From: Palsa-965 sp044448685
GTDB lineage: Bacteria > Bacteroidota > Bacteroidia > Palsa-965
Reading direction: 5' to 3'
Assembly: GCA_044448685.1 (NCBI GenBank)
Contig: JBIOHC010000012.1
Coordinates: forward strand, 1-64,000
DNA: 64,000 nt
Shown: positions 25,083 through 34,481 of the stretch, piece by piece
How positions within the stretch are numbered: the first letter of the stretch is position 1
Layout: every line of letters starts with the position of its first letter
The notes under the pieces: generated by a model
What the model was told of the DNA's origin: nothing
What the model saw: the letters and a program-made list of their open reading frames with translations, nothing else
Database searches by the model: none
Made by a program: the position numbers and the translations under genes

Positions 25083-25919
25083 ATGTCTACCACCACCATT
25101 ACAGCAGCGGAAGTCAATAAACTGAGGCTCCAGACCGGAGCAGGAATGATGGATTGCAAAAAAGCCCTGACGGAAGCGAATGGGGATTTTGAGCAGGCAA
25201 TTGATATTCTGCGTAAAAAAGGACAGAAAGTTGCTGCAAACCGCAGCGACCGTGAAGCCAAAGAAGGACTGGTAATTGCCAAAACAACTGCCGACGGAAA
25301 GAAAGGTGTTATCATTGTGCTGAACTGTGAAACTGATTTCGTTGCCAAAAACGACAGCTTCGGAGCTTTCGCCAATAAAATCCTGGATCTGGCAATAGAA
25401 AAATCTCCTAAATCAATCGATGAACTTAAAGCGCTTCCTTTTGCAGGGAATGGCGTTACTGTAGGTGAGAAAGTAATCGAACAGATTGGCGTAATCGGTG
25501 AGAAACTGGATATCTCTTCGTATGAAGTGGTTGAAGCAGGTAAAGTGGTTGCGTATAATCACCCGGGAAACAGGCTTGCGACCATCGTAGGTTTCAACAA
25601 GCCTAATGAAGAATATGTAAGCAAAGACATAGCTATGCAGATTGCCGCTATGGCTCCTGTTTCCGTTGATAAAGACGATGTGGATGCACGTATGCTGGAA
25701 CGTGAGCTGGATATAGCCCGTGAACAGGTTCGTGCTGAAGGCAAGGCGGAAGATATGGTCGAGAAGATTGCCCAGGGCAAAATCAACAAATTCTATAAAG
25801 AAAGCACACTCCTGAATCAGGAATATATAAAAGATTCAAAGAAGACGGTAAGACAGTTTCTGGCCGATGCCGATAAGGAACTAAAAGTCACAGGCTTCAA
25901 ACGAATAGCACTAGGTTAA
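25083..25919 (+). CDS. tsf: Translation elongation factor Ts
   Basis: 278 residues. The N-terminal UBA-like helix region VNKLRLQTGAGMMDCKKAL and the EF-Tu-contacting core segment NCETDFVAKND are present. EF-Ts recycles EF-Tu-GDP. It follows rpsB closely and is ended by a clear terminator. Confidence 0.96.
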   Translation: MSTTTITAAEVNKLRLQTGAGMMDCKKALTEANGDFEQAIDILRKKGQKVAANRSDREAKEGLVIAKTTADGKKGVIIVLNCETDFVAKNDSFGAFANKILDLAIEKSPKSIDELKALPFAGNGVTVGEKVIEQIGVIGEKLDISSYEVVEAGKVVAYNHPGNRLATIVGFNKPNEEYVSKDIAMQIAAMAPVSVDKDDVDARMLERELDIAREQVRAEGKAEDMVEKIAQGKINKFYKESTLLNQEYIKDSKKTVRQFLADADKELKVTGFKRIALG

Positions 25920-25926
25920 TTTTTTT

Positions 25927-25953
25927 CCCCGACGTAGAGTCGGGGTTTTTTTT
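25927..25953 (+). terminator. Terminator of rpsB-tsf
   Basis: CCCCGAC (25927-25933) and GTCGGGG (25939-25945) form a perfect 7-bp stem with a 5-nt loop, followed by eight T. Confidence 0.85.
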
Positions 25954-25958
25954 GCCCT

Positions 25959-25966
25959 TATATTTG
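25959..25966 (+). promoter_or_regulatory. Candidate -7 element for pyrH
   Basis: TATATTTG matches the TAnnTTTG consensus exactly and lies 44 nt upstream of the pyrH start, just after the tsf terminator. No convincing -33 TTTG is seen at the right distance. Confidence 0.35.
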
Positions 25967-26009
25967 TTCCCATAATCAGTCCGCATCTCCAAACCTGCAA
26001 AGCCCACGT

Positions 26010-26717
26010 ATGAAATACAAACGCATTCTCCTTAAACTAAGCGGTGAAGCCCTGATGGGCGAAAAACAATTCGGTATTGATTCCGAAATCCTGTCTAAGT
26101 ACGCAGAAGAGGTGAAAGCTGTTTCCCAGGCCGGGGTCGAAGTGGCTATTGTCATAGGAGGCGGGAATATTTTCAGAGGTATACAGGCTTCTGAAGGGGG
26201 TATGGACCGTGTTCAGGGCGATTATATGGGTATGCTGGCTACCGTTATCAACAGCATGGCCCTGCAGGCTGCCCTGGAAAAAATAGGGGTGGATACCCGC
26301 CTGCAAAGCGCCATCAAAATGGAACAGATCTGTGAAGTCTTTATCCGACGCCGGGCTGTGCGCCACCTGGAGAAAGGTCGTGTGGTCATTTTTGGAGCGG
26401 GAACAGGTAACCCGTATTTCACCACCGATACAGCAGCCACACTGAGGGGTATAGAGATAGAAGCCGATGTAATCCTGAAAGGTACCCGTGTAGATGGTAT
26501 TTATGACATGGATCCGGAGAAACATGCCAATGCGGTTAAGTATGAAAGTCTGTCATTTACGGAGGTGTATGAAAAGAATCTGAATGTGATGGATATGACG
26601 GCCTTTACCCTTTGCAAGGAAAATAATCTCCCGATTATTGTTTTCAATATGAATAAGCCCGGAAATCTCATGCATGTAGTAAGCGGACAAAAGGTCGGCA
26701 CTATGGTGGAATTCTGA
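26010..26717 (+). CDS. pyrH: Uridylate kinase
   Basis: 235 residues, the standard bacterial UMP kinase of the amino-acid kinase fold, which makes UDP from UMP and ATP. KYKRILLKLSGEALMG, IVIGGGNIFRG, FGAGTGNPYFTTDTAA and KGTRVDGIYDMDPE are all present. The place between tsf and frr is conserved in many bacteria. Confidence 0.96.
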   Translation: MKYKRILLKLSGEALMGEKQFGIDSEILSKYAEEVKAVSQAGVEVAIVIGGGNIFRGIQASEGGMDRVQGDYMGMLATVINSMALQAALEKIGVDTRLQSAIKMEQICEVFIRRRAVRHLEKGRVVIFGAGTGNPYFTTDTAATLRGIEIEADVILKGTRVDGIYDMDPEKHANAVKYESLSFTEVYEKNLNVMDMTAFTLCKENNLPIIVFNMNKPGNLMHVVSGQKVGTMVEF

Positions 26718-26775
26718 AGATTCCTTTTAAATTTGTCCTCAACCGTCCTTCCGGTATTTTCTAAATTCAAAACGT

Positions 26776-27339
26776 ATGAGCGCTGAAATAAATTTTGTTA
26801 TAGATGCAACGAAAGAGTCAATGGAAGGTGCATTACAGCACCTTGAAGCCGGACTCTCTAAAATACGTGCCGGCCGTGCCAGTGCACAAATGCTGGATGG
26901 TGTGCTGGTTGATTATTACGGCACCAATACACCCCTGAGCCAGGTTGCCAATATCAGTACTCCCGATGCCCGTACACTGGCTGTTCAGCCCTGGGAAAAA
27001 GGGATGCTCGATCCGATTACCCGTGCCATACAGGCCGCTAATCTCGGATTCAACCCGAATAATAACGGCTCTGTCATCATTATCAGCATTCCTCCCCTTA
27101 CGGAAGAACGCAGAAGGGACCTGGTAAAACGTACCAAGGCCGAAGGAGAGAATGCCAAAGTAAGTTTGCGCAGTGCCCGTAAAGATGCGAACGAAGAAAT
27201 AAAAGGACTTCAGAAAAACGGCCTGCCGGAAGATGAAGCAAAGGGTGCCGGAGAAAAAATACAACAACTCACCGATGCCTATTCTGTAAAGGTTGATAAA
27301 CACCTCGAACAGAAAGAAAAAGAAATCATGACCGTCTAA
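26776..27339 (+). CDS. frr: Ribosome recycling factor
   Basis: 187 residues, normal for RRF. The tRNA-mimic protein splits post-termination ribosomes with EF-G. GLSKIRAGRASAQMLDGVLVDYYG and LTEERRRDLVKRTKAEGENAKVSLR are diagnostic. Its TAA overlaps the stop of the convergent radical SAM gene by 3-4 nt. Confidence 0.96.
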   Translation: MSAEINFVIDATKESMEGALQHLEAGLSKIRAGRASAQMLDGVLVDYYGTNTPLSQVANISTPDARTLAVQPWEKGMLDPITRAIQAANLGFNPNNNGSVIIISIPPLTEERRRDLVKRTKAEGENAKVSLRSARKDANEEIKGLQKNGLPEDEAKGAGEKIQQLTDAYSVKVDKHLEQKEKEIMTV

Positions 27340-28349
27340 GCCCACACCTTCGTACCCTCCGAACAATTTGTACAGATTTCAATTTCACTTCTGCTTTTTA
27401 AAACAGAAGACCTGAAATTACGATATGCTTCTCCTTGCCACAACTGCCGGAAAGATGTGTTTTTAAGATCACCCATAGCATGTTTTGCATCCTTGTCGAA
27501 GCAACAGGGCACCACCACCCCGTCCCACGTAATTACAGGGCTTTGCCAGAGTTTCCAGCAGTGATTTTCCAGCTTGTTTTTGAGTTCCCAGGTGCCGTCT
27601 GATTTTTTACGGTAACGGGAATAACGATCCTGATCAGGGATGAGTTTATTCCCGTTTTTAAAATCATTTACCTGTGCTGTTTTGAATTTCACTTCATCTA
27701 CACCCAGCTCATTTGCAAGCTGCCGTACTTCTTCTATCTGATGTTCGTTGGGTTTGACAACAAGAAACTGAAATACCAGCAAGGGTGTTGCCGAATTCAG
27801 CTTCTTTTTCCACTTCACCAGTCGTTTGGTGCCCTCTATGACCTTTTCCAGGTTTCCGCCTACCCGATAGGAAGCATAGGTTTCCTGTGTGGTTCCGTCA
27901 AGAGAAATGAGAAGGCGGTCCAGCCCTGATTCAACGGTGGCTTTTGCCGCTTCTTCATCCAGATAATGAGCGTTGGTAGAGGTGGATGTGAATATGTTCT
28001 TTGAATGAGCATAACGTACCATTTGAAGAAAGCGGGGGTTGAGGTATGGCTCACCCTGAAAATAAAAGGTGAGGTAAACCAGATCTTTTTGCAACTCATC
28101 CAGGGTCTTTTTAAAAAAGCTTTCATCAAGCATGCCGCTTGGGCGGCTGAATGAACGGAGACCGCTTGGACATTCCGGGCAGCGCAGATTACAGGAGGTG
28201 GTAGGCTCTATGGAAATGCTGACAGGCATACCCCATTGTATGGCTTTGCCACTAATCCTGCTGTAATGATACGAGGCGAATACTTTTACGGTGTTCCAAA
28301 CCTTGCGCAGGCTCAGACGTCGGAGTAAAAGAAGTGTGCCGGAATGCAT
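27336..28349 (-). CDS. Radical SAM/SPASM domain protein
   Basis: A 337-residue radical SAM enzyme. The [4Fe-4S] motif is C53NLRC57PEC60 preceded by SISIEPTTS, and a C-terminal SPASM region carries further cysteines (NHCWKLW, VVPCCFD, EICTNCSEG) for auxiliary clusters. SPASM enzymes modify peptides, proteins or small molecules. No precursor peptide or partner gene is visible nearby, and it stands alone between frr and the divergent RND gene, so the substrate is unknown. The general layout resembles SPASM proteins encoded in LPS or cofactor regions of Bacteroidota. Confidence 0.82.
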   Translation of the reverse strand: MHSGTLLLLRRLSLRKVWNTVKVFASYHYSRISGKAIQWGMPVSISIEPTTSCNLRCPECPSGLRSFSRPSGMLDESFFKKTLDELQKDLVYLTFYFQGEPYLNPRFLQMVRYAHSKNIFTSTSTNAHYLDEEAAKATVESGLDRLLISLDGTTQETYASYRVGGNLEKVIEGTKRLVKWKKKLNSATPLLVFQFLVVKPNEHQIEEVRQLANELGVDEVKFKTAQVNDFKNGNKLIPDQDRYSRYRKKSDGTWELKNKLENHCWKLWQSPVITWDGVVVPCCFDKDAKHAMGDLKNTSFRQLWQGEAYRNFRSSVLKSRSEIEICTNCSEGTKVWA

Positions 28350-28480
28350 GATTAGTGGGTGTTACCTCGTTACCGGTAAAGATAATCCTATTCAGGGGGG
28401 GATTAAAAAAAATATGTAATTTCGGAGATTCAGGCCTTTAGCGTGTTAACTCGTTTTTAAAGGCATTTACCAGCTAATCA

Positions 28481-30940
28481 ATGTGGAAATCGATTGCCAG
28501 GTTTATTCTGCGTAACAGGATCAAGTTTCTGATCCTCCTAGGCACGCTTACCATCTTCCTCGGCTATTTCAGCCGTAAGGCGGAGATTTCCTATGAATTC
28601 CCCAAATTATTACCCTCTACTGATACCACCGACATAAGCTTTGAGCGTTTCAAATCCATGTTTGGCCAGGATGGAACAGTGATGGTAATAGGCATAGCTG
28701 ATACCAATATCTGGAAATATGATAAGTTTTGTGCATGGTATGACCTGACAGAAAGTCTTCGTAAAGTGGAAGGAGTTCAGGAAGTAGTGTCCATTGCCCG
28801 TCTGTATAATTTAAAAGTTAATGACAGTACCGGAAAGTTCGACTTCAGGCCCATCCTGTCTCATCGTCCCGGCAATCAGGCTGAGGTAGACAGTATTCAT
28901 AAACTGGTGATGCACCTGCCTTTTTATGAAAATTTTGCATTCACTAAGAATACCGCAGCCACTGTCATTGCCGTAACCTTTGAAAAACATGTGGTCAATA
29001 CCAAGGAGCGTTTTCATGTAGTGGATGAAATTAAGGCCCTCACGGAGGGTTTTGCAGGTAAACACAGCATAACAGTGCATTATTCAGGACTTCCCTATAT
29101 ACGTTCTGTCATCGCCAAAAAAATATCCCATGAAATGTTTTTATTCATGGGGCTTGCTGTATTGGTAACGGCTTTTATCCTCTTTGTTTTTTTTCGCTCC
29201 GTTTTGCCCGTTGTTTTTTCACTGGTTGTTGTAGGTGTAGGGGTGTCATGGGGACTGGGAGGGCTGGTACTTTTCGGATATAAAATCACGGCACTCACAG
29301 GCCTTATTCCTCCCCTCATTATCGTTATCGGGGTGCCTAACTGTATCCTGCTGCTCAATAAATATCATACGGAGTATACCCGTCATGGCAATAAAGGACT
29401 GGCCTTACTGCGTATGATTGAAAAAATAGGACCTTCCCTGTTTTTTGCCAATGTAACCACTTCTATAGGCTTTGCTGTTTTCTGTCTCACCCACAGCAAA
29501 ATTATGATTGAGTTCGGATTCGTTTCCTCTCTCAATGTGATGGCAACCTATCTTATTTCCATCATTCTGATTCCGATTATTTTCAGTTATCTGCCTCCTC
29601 CGTCTGTGAAACATACACAGCACCTGGATGCCAAAAGGCTGACCCGGCTTCTGACTGTTGTGGATGTTGGCGTGCACCGCCACCGGATTAAGATTTATGG
29701 ATTCGTTATTGCCATTCTGATTATTTCCGTTTTCGGTATCGTAAAAATTAAAACACTGGGATATGTTGTAGATGACCTGCCTGCGAAGGATCCTATATAT
29801 GACGATCTGCATTTCTTTGAGAAAAATTTCAAAGGAGTACTGCCTCTTGAAATTTCTATTGATACGAAGAAGGAAAACGGGGTATTTGCTGAGAATGCAG
29901 ATGTATTGTACCGTATTGACCGTGTTCAGAAGATGTTGTGGGGATACCCTATTTTTTCCAAACCGGTTTCGGTGGTTGACGGTGTTAAATTTTCAAACCA
30001 GGCTTTGAACGAAGGAAAGCCAAGGTATTTCAGGCTGCCGGGAGCTGAAGGGCTGGCTCAGATTAAAAAATATTCGACGGAAGCAAGGGATAAACAGGAC
30101 AGGTTCAGGGCCTTTCTTGACTCAACGAAGCGCTATACACGGGTAAGTATTCAGATGGCCGATATAGGATCCATTGAAATGAAAAAACTTGTCAATGAGC
30201 TGCATCCCCGGATTGACAGTGCTTTGAATTATGACGATGCGGCAAAATCGTGGCTGCCAAAAGACAAACGATGTGATTATGTACTGACCGGAACCTGTCT
30301 GATGTTCCTGAAAGGGAATGATTTTCTGGTTGAGAACCTGGTCGAAAGTGTCGGTATAGCCGTTATCCTAATCACGCTGGTTATGCTAAGTCTCTTTATG
30401 TCTCCAAGTATGGTTGTCATTTCTGTTGTGCCCAGTCTGGTACCATTATTCATTACAGCTGCCCTCATGGGATTCTTTAATATACACCTCAAACCGTCTA
30501 CCATACTTGTATTCAGCATAGCTTTTGGTATTTCTTCTGACGGAACAATGTATTTCCTGACAAAGTACAGGCAGGAGCTCAAAAATAATCAGTACAGTAT
30601 ATCCCGGACAGTGTCCCTGGCTATTCGTGAAACGGGAGTAAGCATGATTTATACCGCAGTGATTTTATTTTGTGGCTTTGGCATCTTTATGGCTTCTGAT
30701 TTCGGAGGCACTGCCGCATTGGGTATTCTGGTCTCTATTACCCTGCTGGTAGCCTATTGCTCCAATCTGGTGCTGCTTCCCTGTTTCCTGTTAAGCCTGG
30801 AAAAGAGAATTACGAATAAAGCGTTTATGCAAGAACCCCTGGTCCAGCTTTATGATGAAGATGAAGATGTGGAACAGGATGATCTGACAATTATTCATCA
30901 TATAAACAATCAGACAGAACCCCAAACACCACAATCATGA
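28481..30940 (+). CDS. MMPL/RND superfamily transporter
   Basis: An 819-residue transporter with the RND two-repeat layout: one N-terminal helix, a periplasmic loop (about 40-210), five to six helices (about 215-375), a second helix near 405, a second loop (about 430-610) and six more helices. FGISSDGTMYFLTKYR near the fourth helix of the second half carries the Asp used in proton coupling. MMPL proteins of this type export lipids such as hopanoids or polyketide lipids. The acidic cytoplasmic tail (DEDEDVEQDD) is unusual but not unique. No membrane-fusion or outer-membrane partner is adjacent. It overlaps rfbA by 4 nt. Confidence 0.82.
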   Translation: MWKSIARFILRNRIKFLILLGTLTIFLGYFSRKAEISYEFPKLLPSTDTTDISFERFKSMFGQDGTVMVIGIADTNIWKYDKFCAWYDLTESLRKVEGVQEVVSIARLYNLKVNDSTGKFDFRPILSHRPGNQAEVDSIHKLVMHLPFYENFAFTKNTAATVIAVTFEKHVVNTKERFHVVDEIKALTEGFAGKHSITVHYSGLPYIRSVIAKKISHEMFLFMGLAVLVTAFILFVFFRSVLPVVFSLVVVGVGVSWGLGGLVLFGYKITALTGLIPPLIIVIGVPNCILLLNKYHTEYTRHGNKGLALLRMIEKIGPSLFFANVTTSIGFAVFCLTHSKIMIEFGFVSSLNVMATYLISIILIPIIFSYLPPPSVKHTQHLDAKRLTRLLTVVDVGVHRHRIKIYGFVIAILIISVFGIVKIKTLGYVVDDLPAKDPIYDDLHFFEKNFKGVLPLEISIDTKKENGVFAENADVLYRIDRVQKMLWGYPIFSKPVSVVDGVKFSNQALNEGKPRYFRLPGAEGLAQIKKYSTEARDKQDRFRAFLDSTKRYTRVSIQMADIGSIEMKKLVNELHPRIDSALNYDDAAKSWLPKDKRCDYVLTGTCLMFLKGNDFLVENLVESVGIAVILITLVMLSLFMSPSMVVISVVPSLVPLFITAALMGFFNIHLKPSTILVFSIAFGISSDGTMYFLTKYRQELKNNQYSISRTVSLAIRETGVSMIYTAVILFCGFGIFMASDFGGTAALGILVSITLLVAYCSNLVLLPCFLLSLEKRITNKAFMQEPLVQLYDEDEDVEQDDLTIIHHINNQTEPQTPQS

Positions 30941-31797
30941 AAGGTATTATTCTGGCCGGAGGCTCCGGCACCCGTTTGCACCCGCTTACCCTGGCAGTAA
31001 GTAAGCAGCTGATGCCAATCTATAACAAGCCAATGATTTACTATCCGCTTTCTGTGCTGATGATGGCAGGAATAAAGGAAGTTCTGATTATTTCAACACC
31101 GCATGATCTGCCGAGTTTTGAACGCCTACTGGGTGATGGTAAGCAACTGGGTTGTAAATTCACGTATGCTGTTCAGGAAGTTCCGAACGGACTGGCTCAG
31201 GCATTTGTTATAGGTGAAAAATTTATCGGGAATGACAGTGTTGCCCTGATTCTGGGCGATAATATTTTTTATGGTGCAGGACTGGGCCGGCTATTGCAAT
31301 TCCATCAAAAACCGGAAGGTGGTGTTGTATTCGCCTATCATGTTTCTGATCCGGAACGTTATGGTGTGGTTGAATTTGACAAGGAAGGGAAAGCGGTATC
31401 CATTGAAGAGAAACCAACGCATCCCAAATCGAATTACGCGGTTCCGGGACTTTATTTTTACGACAACTCTGTGATTGAGGTCGCAAAAAACCTGAAACCA
31501 AGTCCCCGCGGTGAATTTGAAATCACCGACATCAACAAACATTACCTCCTGAAAGGGAAATTGAAAGTAGGTATTCTGGACAGAGGTACAGCCTGGCTTG
31601 ATACCGGAACATTTGATTCCCTGATGCAGGCCGGACAATTCGTCCAGGTTATAGAAGAACGTCAGGGTCTTGGGATTGGATGTATCGAGGAAGTAGCATA
31701 CCGTATGGGATTCATTGATGCAGCTCAGCTGAAGAAGATTGCCGAACCATTGCTGAAAAGCGGCTATGGAAAATATCTGAATAAAATTACTCAATAA
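30937..31797 (+). CDS. rfbA: Glucose-1-phosphate thymidylyltransferase
   Basis: 286 residues, the RmlA/RfbA enzyme that makes dTDP-glucose from dTTP and glucose-1-phosphate. The nucleotide loop reads GIILAGGSGTRLHPLT, with SKQLMPIYNKPMIYYPLS, LGDNIFYG, EEKPTHPKSNYAVPGLYFYD and RGTAWLDTGT following. The start overlaps the transporter stop (ATGA), so the two are translated together. The other rml genes (B, C, D) are not adjacent. An epimerase-type gene follows after 7 nt. Confidence 0.93.
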   Translation: MKGIILAGGSGTRLHPLTLAVSKQLMPIYNKPMIYYPLSVLMMAGIKEVLIISTPHDLPSFERLLGDGKQLGCKFTYAVQEVPNGLAQAFVIGEKFIGNDSVALILGDNIFYGAGLGRLLQFHQKPEGGVVFAYHVSDPERYGVVEFDKEGKAVSIEEKPTHPKSNYAVPGLYFYDNSVIEVAKNLKPSPRGEFEITDINKHYLLKGKLKVGILDRGTAWLDTGTFDSLMQAGQFVQVIEERQGLGIGCIEEVAYRMGFIDAAQLKKIAEPLLKSGYGKYLNKITQ

Positions 31798-31804
31798 GAC
31801 GAAA

Positions 31805-32755
31805 ATGAATTTACACAGCTATACCCGAATTCTTGTTACTGGTGGTGCAGGATTTATTCCCAGCGGACTGGCAGAAAAACTGGCAGAAAACCCGGATAAT
31901 TATGTGGTCCTTGTCGACAATCTTCAGACAGGGTCCCTGTTAAAAGTTCCTGATTCACGTTTCAGGAACATCAAATTCATTAAATGCGATGTGAATGAAT
32001 TCAGAGACATATCAAGCATCTTTTACTCCTTTTCTTTCGATTATGTATTTCATTATGCAGCCACGGTTGGAGTGAGTCGTACTCTCGAAAATCCGGTGAA
32101 AGTGCTGAATGATATTTCCGGTATCAAATATGTTCTTAACCTGAGTAAAAATACAGGTGTAAAAAGAATTTATTTTTCTTCTTCTTCCGAAGTGTATGGC
32201 GAGCCTGTTGAGTATCCTCAGAATGAAGATACCACCCCGCTTAATTCCCGTTTACCTTATGCCATTGTAAAAAATGTGGGGGAAGCATATCTCAAATCTT
32301 ACCAGAAAGAATTTCAGCTTGATTACACCATTTTTCGTTTCTTTAACACCTTCGGCCCCAAGCAAAGCAAGGATTTTGTGATTTCCCGTTTCCTGTCTGC
32401 TGCACTGGCAGGAAGGGATATTACAATTTATGGAGACGGATCCCAGACGCGTACATTTTGTTTTATCGATGACAATATTCTGGCTACCACCAATGCCTTT
32501 TATCAGAATATGTTTGTCAATGATGTGGTGAATATAGGAGGAAGCATAGAAACTTCTATTCTGGATCTTGCCCAGCTCATCCTTCGTCTTACCAAATCGA
32601 AGTCAAAAATCGTGCATCTGGCACCGTTGGCAGAAGGTGATATGACCCGCCGTCGCCCGGATACCACTAAAATGGTCCAGCTTCTGAACCGTAAATTGGT
32701 AACCCTGGAAGAGGGCCTGGCACTGATTCTGAAAGACACCCGTTTTATTGTCTGA
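31805..32755 (+). CDS. NAD-dependent nucleotide-sugar epimerase/dehydratase
   Basis: A 316-residue extended short-chain dehydrogenase. The NAD loop reads TGGAGFIPSGL, with Pro where most relatives have Gly (GFIGS). The catalytic region has SSSSEVYGE and YAIVK (the Tyr and Lys of YxxxK), then RFFNTFGPKQ and a C-terminal substrate domain. It sits in an operon with rfbA, so it probably acts on a nucleotide sugar, perhaps as a dehydratase/epimerase of dTDP- or UDP-sugars. The precise reaction cannot be told from sequence alone. Confidence 0.8.
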   Translation: MNLHSYTRILVTGGAGFIPSGLAEKLAENPDNYVVLVDNLQTGSLLKVPDSRFRNIKFIKCDVNEFRDISSIFYSFSFDYVFHYAATVGVSRTLENPVKVLNDISGIKYVLNLSKNTGVKRIYFSSSSEVYGEPVEYPQNEDTTPLNSRLPYAIVKNVGEAYLKSYQKEFQLDYTIFRFFNTFGPKQSKDFVISRFLSAALAGRDITIYGDGSQTRTFCFIDDNILATTNAFYQNMFVNDVVNIGGSIETSILDLAQLILRLTKSKSKIVHLAPLAEGDMTRRRPDTTKMVQLLNRKLVTLEEGLALILKDTRFIV

Positions 32756-32765
32756 AACTGAGGAC

Positions 32766-33746
32766 ATGAGTAAACAGACCCGAAACTATAAGCTGATAGA
32801 GGACGCAATATCCGGTTTGCAGCTGCAGGGTATGCCTCGTGAATTATATGAACCCCAGCGTTATATTATGGAGATGGGCGGTAAGCGTATGCGCCCCCTG
32901 CTCACACTGATGGCTTGTGAATTGTTTGGAGGCCGTGCCGAAGATGCACTTCCGGCTGCCCTGGGCATAGAGCTGTTCCATAATTTCAGTCTGGTGCACG
33001 ACGATATTATGGATCAGGCACCCATACGGCGTAACAAACCGACGGTTCATGAAAAGTGGAGCAGCCATGTAGCCATTCTCAGCGGAGATGCCATGCTGAT
33101 AAAAGCAATGCAGCAATTTGAGAAATTACCGGTCGCAGAAATGGCTCTCGTTCTTCCTCTCTTCAATAGGACAGCGCTGCAAGTGTGTGAAGGACAGCAG
33201 TTCGATATGAATTATGAACAGCAAAGCAGCGTTAGTATTACAGATTATATCCGGATGATTGAGTTAAAAACGGCTGTGTTACTGGCCTGCAGTCTGCAGA
33301 TAGGGGCCATACTGGGCAAAGCCGGGACTTCGGATGCAGCACTGCTCTATGATTTCGGAAAAAATGCCGGTATAGCTTTCCAGCTTCAGGATGATCTGTT
33401 GGATGTATTTGCCGATCCGGATAAGTTTGGCAAACAACCCGGAGGAGATATCATTTCAAATAAAAAAACATTTCTCCTCCTGAAAGCCCTGGAGGTATCA
33501 GCTTCTATGCCCTATAAAAAAGAAGAATTGCTTAACTGGATTCATGCCCCCGTGTCAGACCCGGTGCACAAAGTGGAGGCTGTCAAAGACATCTACAACA
33601 CTTTGAATATCCGTAAGCTGGCAATGGAAGAAATGAACCGGTATTATGAAAAAGGACTCGATGCGCTCAAAGCGATACCTGTAAGTGAAGATAAAAAATC
33701 GGACCTGTACAGACTTGTTGAAGAGCTGCGTATACGTGAAATCTAA
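32766..33746 (+). CDS. Polyprenyl diphosphate synthase
   Basis: About 326 residues, trans-type isoprenyl synthase. Both aspartate-rich motifs are seen: DDIMDQAPIRR (first) and DDLLDVFADPDKFGK (second), with GGKRMRPLL near the N-terminus. The ATG at 32766 is favoured over a TTG at 32748, which overlaps the previous gene. Chain length is not certain; residues just before the first motif (LFHNFSLVHDD) do not settle it. It could supply geranylgeranyl or longer prenyl chains for quinones or lipid carriers. The following gene begins 4 nt downstream. Confidence 0.85.
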   Translation: MSKQTRNYKLIEDAISGLQLQGMPRELYEPQRYIMEMGGKRMRPLLTLMACELFGGRAEDALPAALGIELFHNFSLVHDDIMDQAPIRRNKPTVHEKWSSHVAILSGDAMLIKAMQQFEKLPVAEMALVLPLFNRTALQVCEGQQFDMNYEQQSSVSITDYIRMIELKTAVLLACSLQIGAILGKAGTSDAALLYDFGKNAGIAFQLQDDLLDVFADPDKFGKQPGGDIISNKKTFLLLKALEVSASMPYKKEELLNWIHAPVSDPVHKVEAVKDIYNTLNIRKLAMEEMNRYYEKGLDALKAIPVSEDKKSDLYRLVEELRIREI

Positions 33747-33750
33747 AACT

Positions 33751-34071
33751 ATGAAATACGACAAACATATTTTTATCTGTACAAACCAGCGTGCACCCGA
33801 AGCCCCGAGGAAGAGTTGCGGAGAGGCACATGGGATGGAGCTGGTGGACGCATTTAAAAAGCAACTCAGGGAAAGAAACCTTCCGATCAACATCAGAGCA
33901 CAGAAGTCGGGTTGTCTTGATATCTGTGATTACGGCCAAACCCTTGTGGTTTATCCGGAAGGAGTATTTTATGTAGGTGTGGAGGTGACCGATGTGGCTG
34001 AAATTATTGAAGAGCATCTGATAAATGACCGGCCGGTGAAGCGCCTGCTGCTTGATAAGTCAAAATACTAA
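33751..34071 (+). CDS. Thioredoxin-like [2Fe-2S] ferredoxin
   Basis: About 106 residues. The pattern of cysteines, CTNQR near residue 9, KSCGEAHG, and GCLDICDYG, fits the thioredoxin-fold ferredoxins related to the 24-kDa NuoE subunit and to Aquifex Fd4. The ATG at 33751 gives the usual KHIFICTNQR start; a longer frame from 33685 overlaps the upstream gene. It is in the same transcription unit as the prenyl synthase and lies 8 nt before a small unknown gene. It probably transfers electrons, with partner unknown. Confidence 0.82.
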   Translation: MKYDKHIFICTNQRAPEAPRKSCGEAHGMELVDAFKKQLRERNLPINIRAQKSGCLDICDYGQTLVVYPEGVFYVGVEVTDVAEIIEEHLINDRPVKRLLLDKSKY

Positions 34072-34079
34072 AGCAAGGG

Positions 34080-34436
34080 ATGGATACTCCTTTTCTGCCA
34101 CCGGAGCTTAGCGGTCCTGAAAAGCAAGCTATACTCAAGGCGGTGATTGAGCAGCTTATGAAGGATTTCGGCCGGTTCGGACTTGATATCCGGGAACCAC
34201 TGCCGGGAACAGATGCTTATTCCAGCCTGCAGAGCCAGGTAGCCCCCATAATTGAAAAAACCCTGCTCAGCAACGACAGTCTCCTTACCGGAATCCTTTA
34301 CAGCATTGATCTGAGTGAAGTCCAGGTCCGGAAAGCATTGCAGGAACAACCTGAAAGACCCTATCCTTTAGTGCTTACTGACCTCATCCTGAAAAGGGAG
34401 CTGCAGAAGGTCGTGCTCAGGAAGCGATTCAGCTGA
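34080..34436 (+). CDS. Small conserved-looking protein, function unknown
   Basis: A 118-residue soluble protein with no signal peptide or membrane segment, mostly helical by eye. The pattern LSGPEKQAILKAVIEQLMKDFGRFG, then YPLVLTDLILKRELQKVVLRKRF, is not one I can attach to a named family. It lies between a ferredoxin and sucA with short gaps, so it may be part of the same unit. The position next to a TCA-cycle operon does not by itself give a function. Confidence 0.5.
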   Translation: MDTPFLPPELSGPEKQAILKAVIEQLMKDFGRFGLDIREPLPGTDAYSSLQSQVAPIIEKTLLSNDSLLTGILYSIDLSEVQVRKALQEQPERPYPLVLTDLILKRELQKVVLRKRFS

Positions 34437-34452
34437 TTTCACCCGAAATCAT

Positions 34453-34460
34453 TACCTTTG
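34453..34460 (+). promoter_or_regulatory. Candidate -7 element for sucA
   Basis: TACCTTTG matches the TAnnTTTG consensus exactly and is 21 nt upstream of the sucA start. No clear -33 TTTG is seen. Confidence 0.35.
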
Positions 34461-34481
34461 CCCTTCAGAAAAAGACGAGAT

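Noticed and set aside
32748..32765. TTG start for the polyprenyl synthase
   Set aside because: It overlaps the previous gene, and the ATG at 32766 gives the usual N-terminus.
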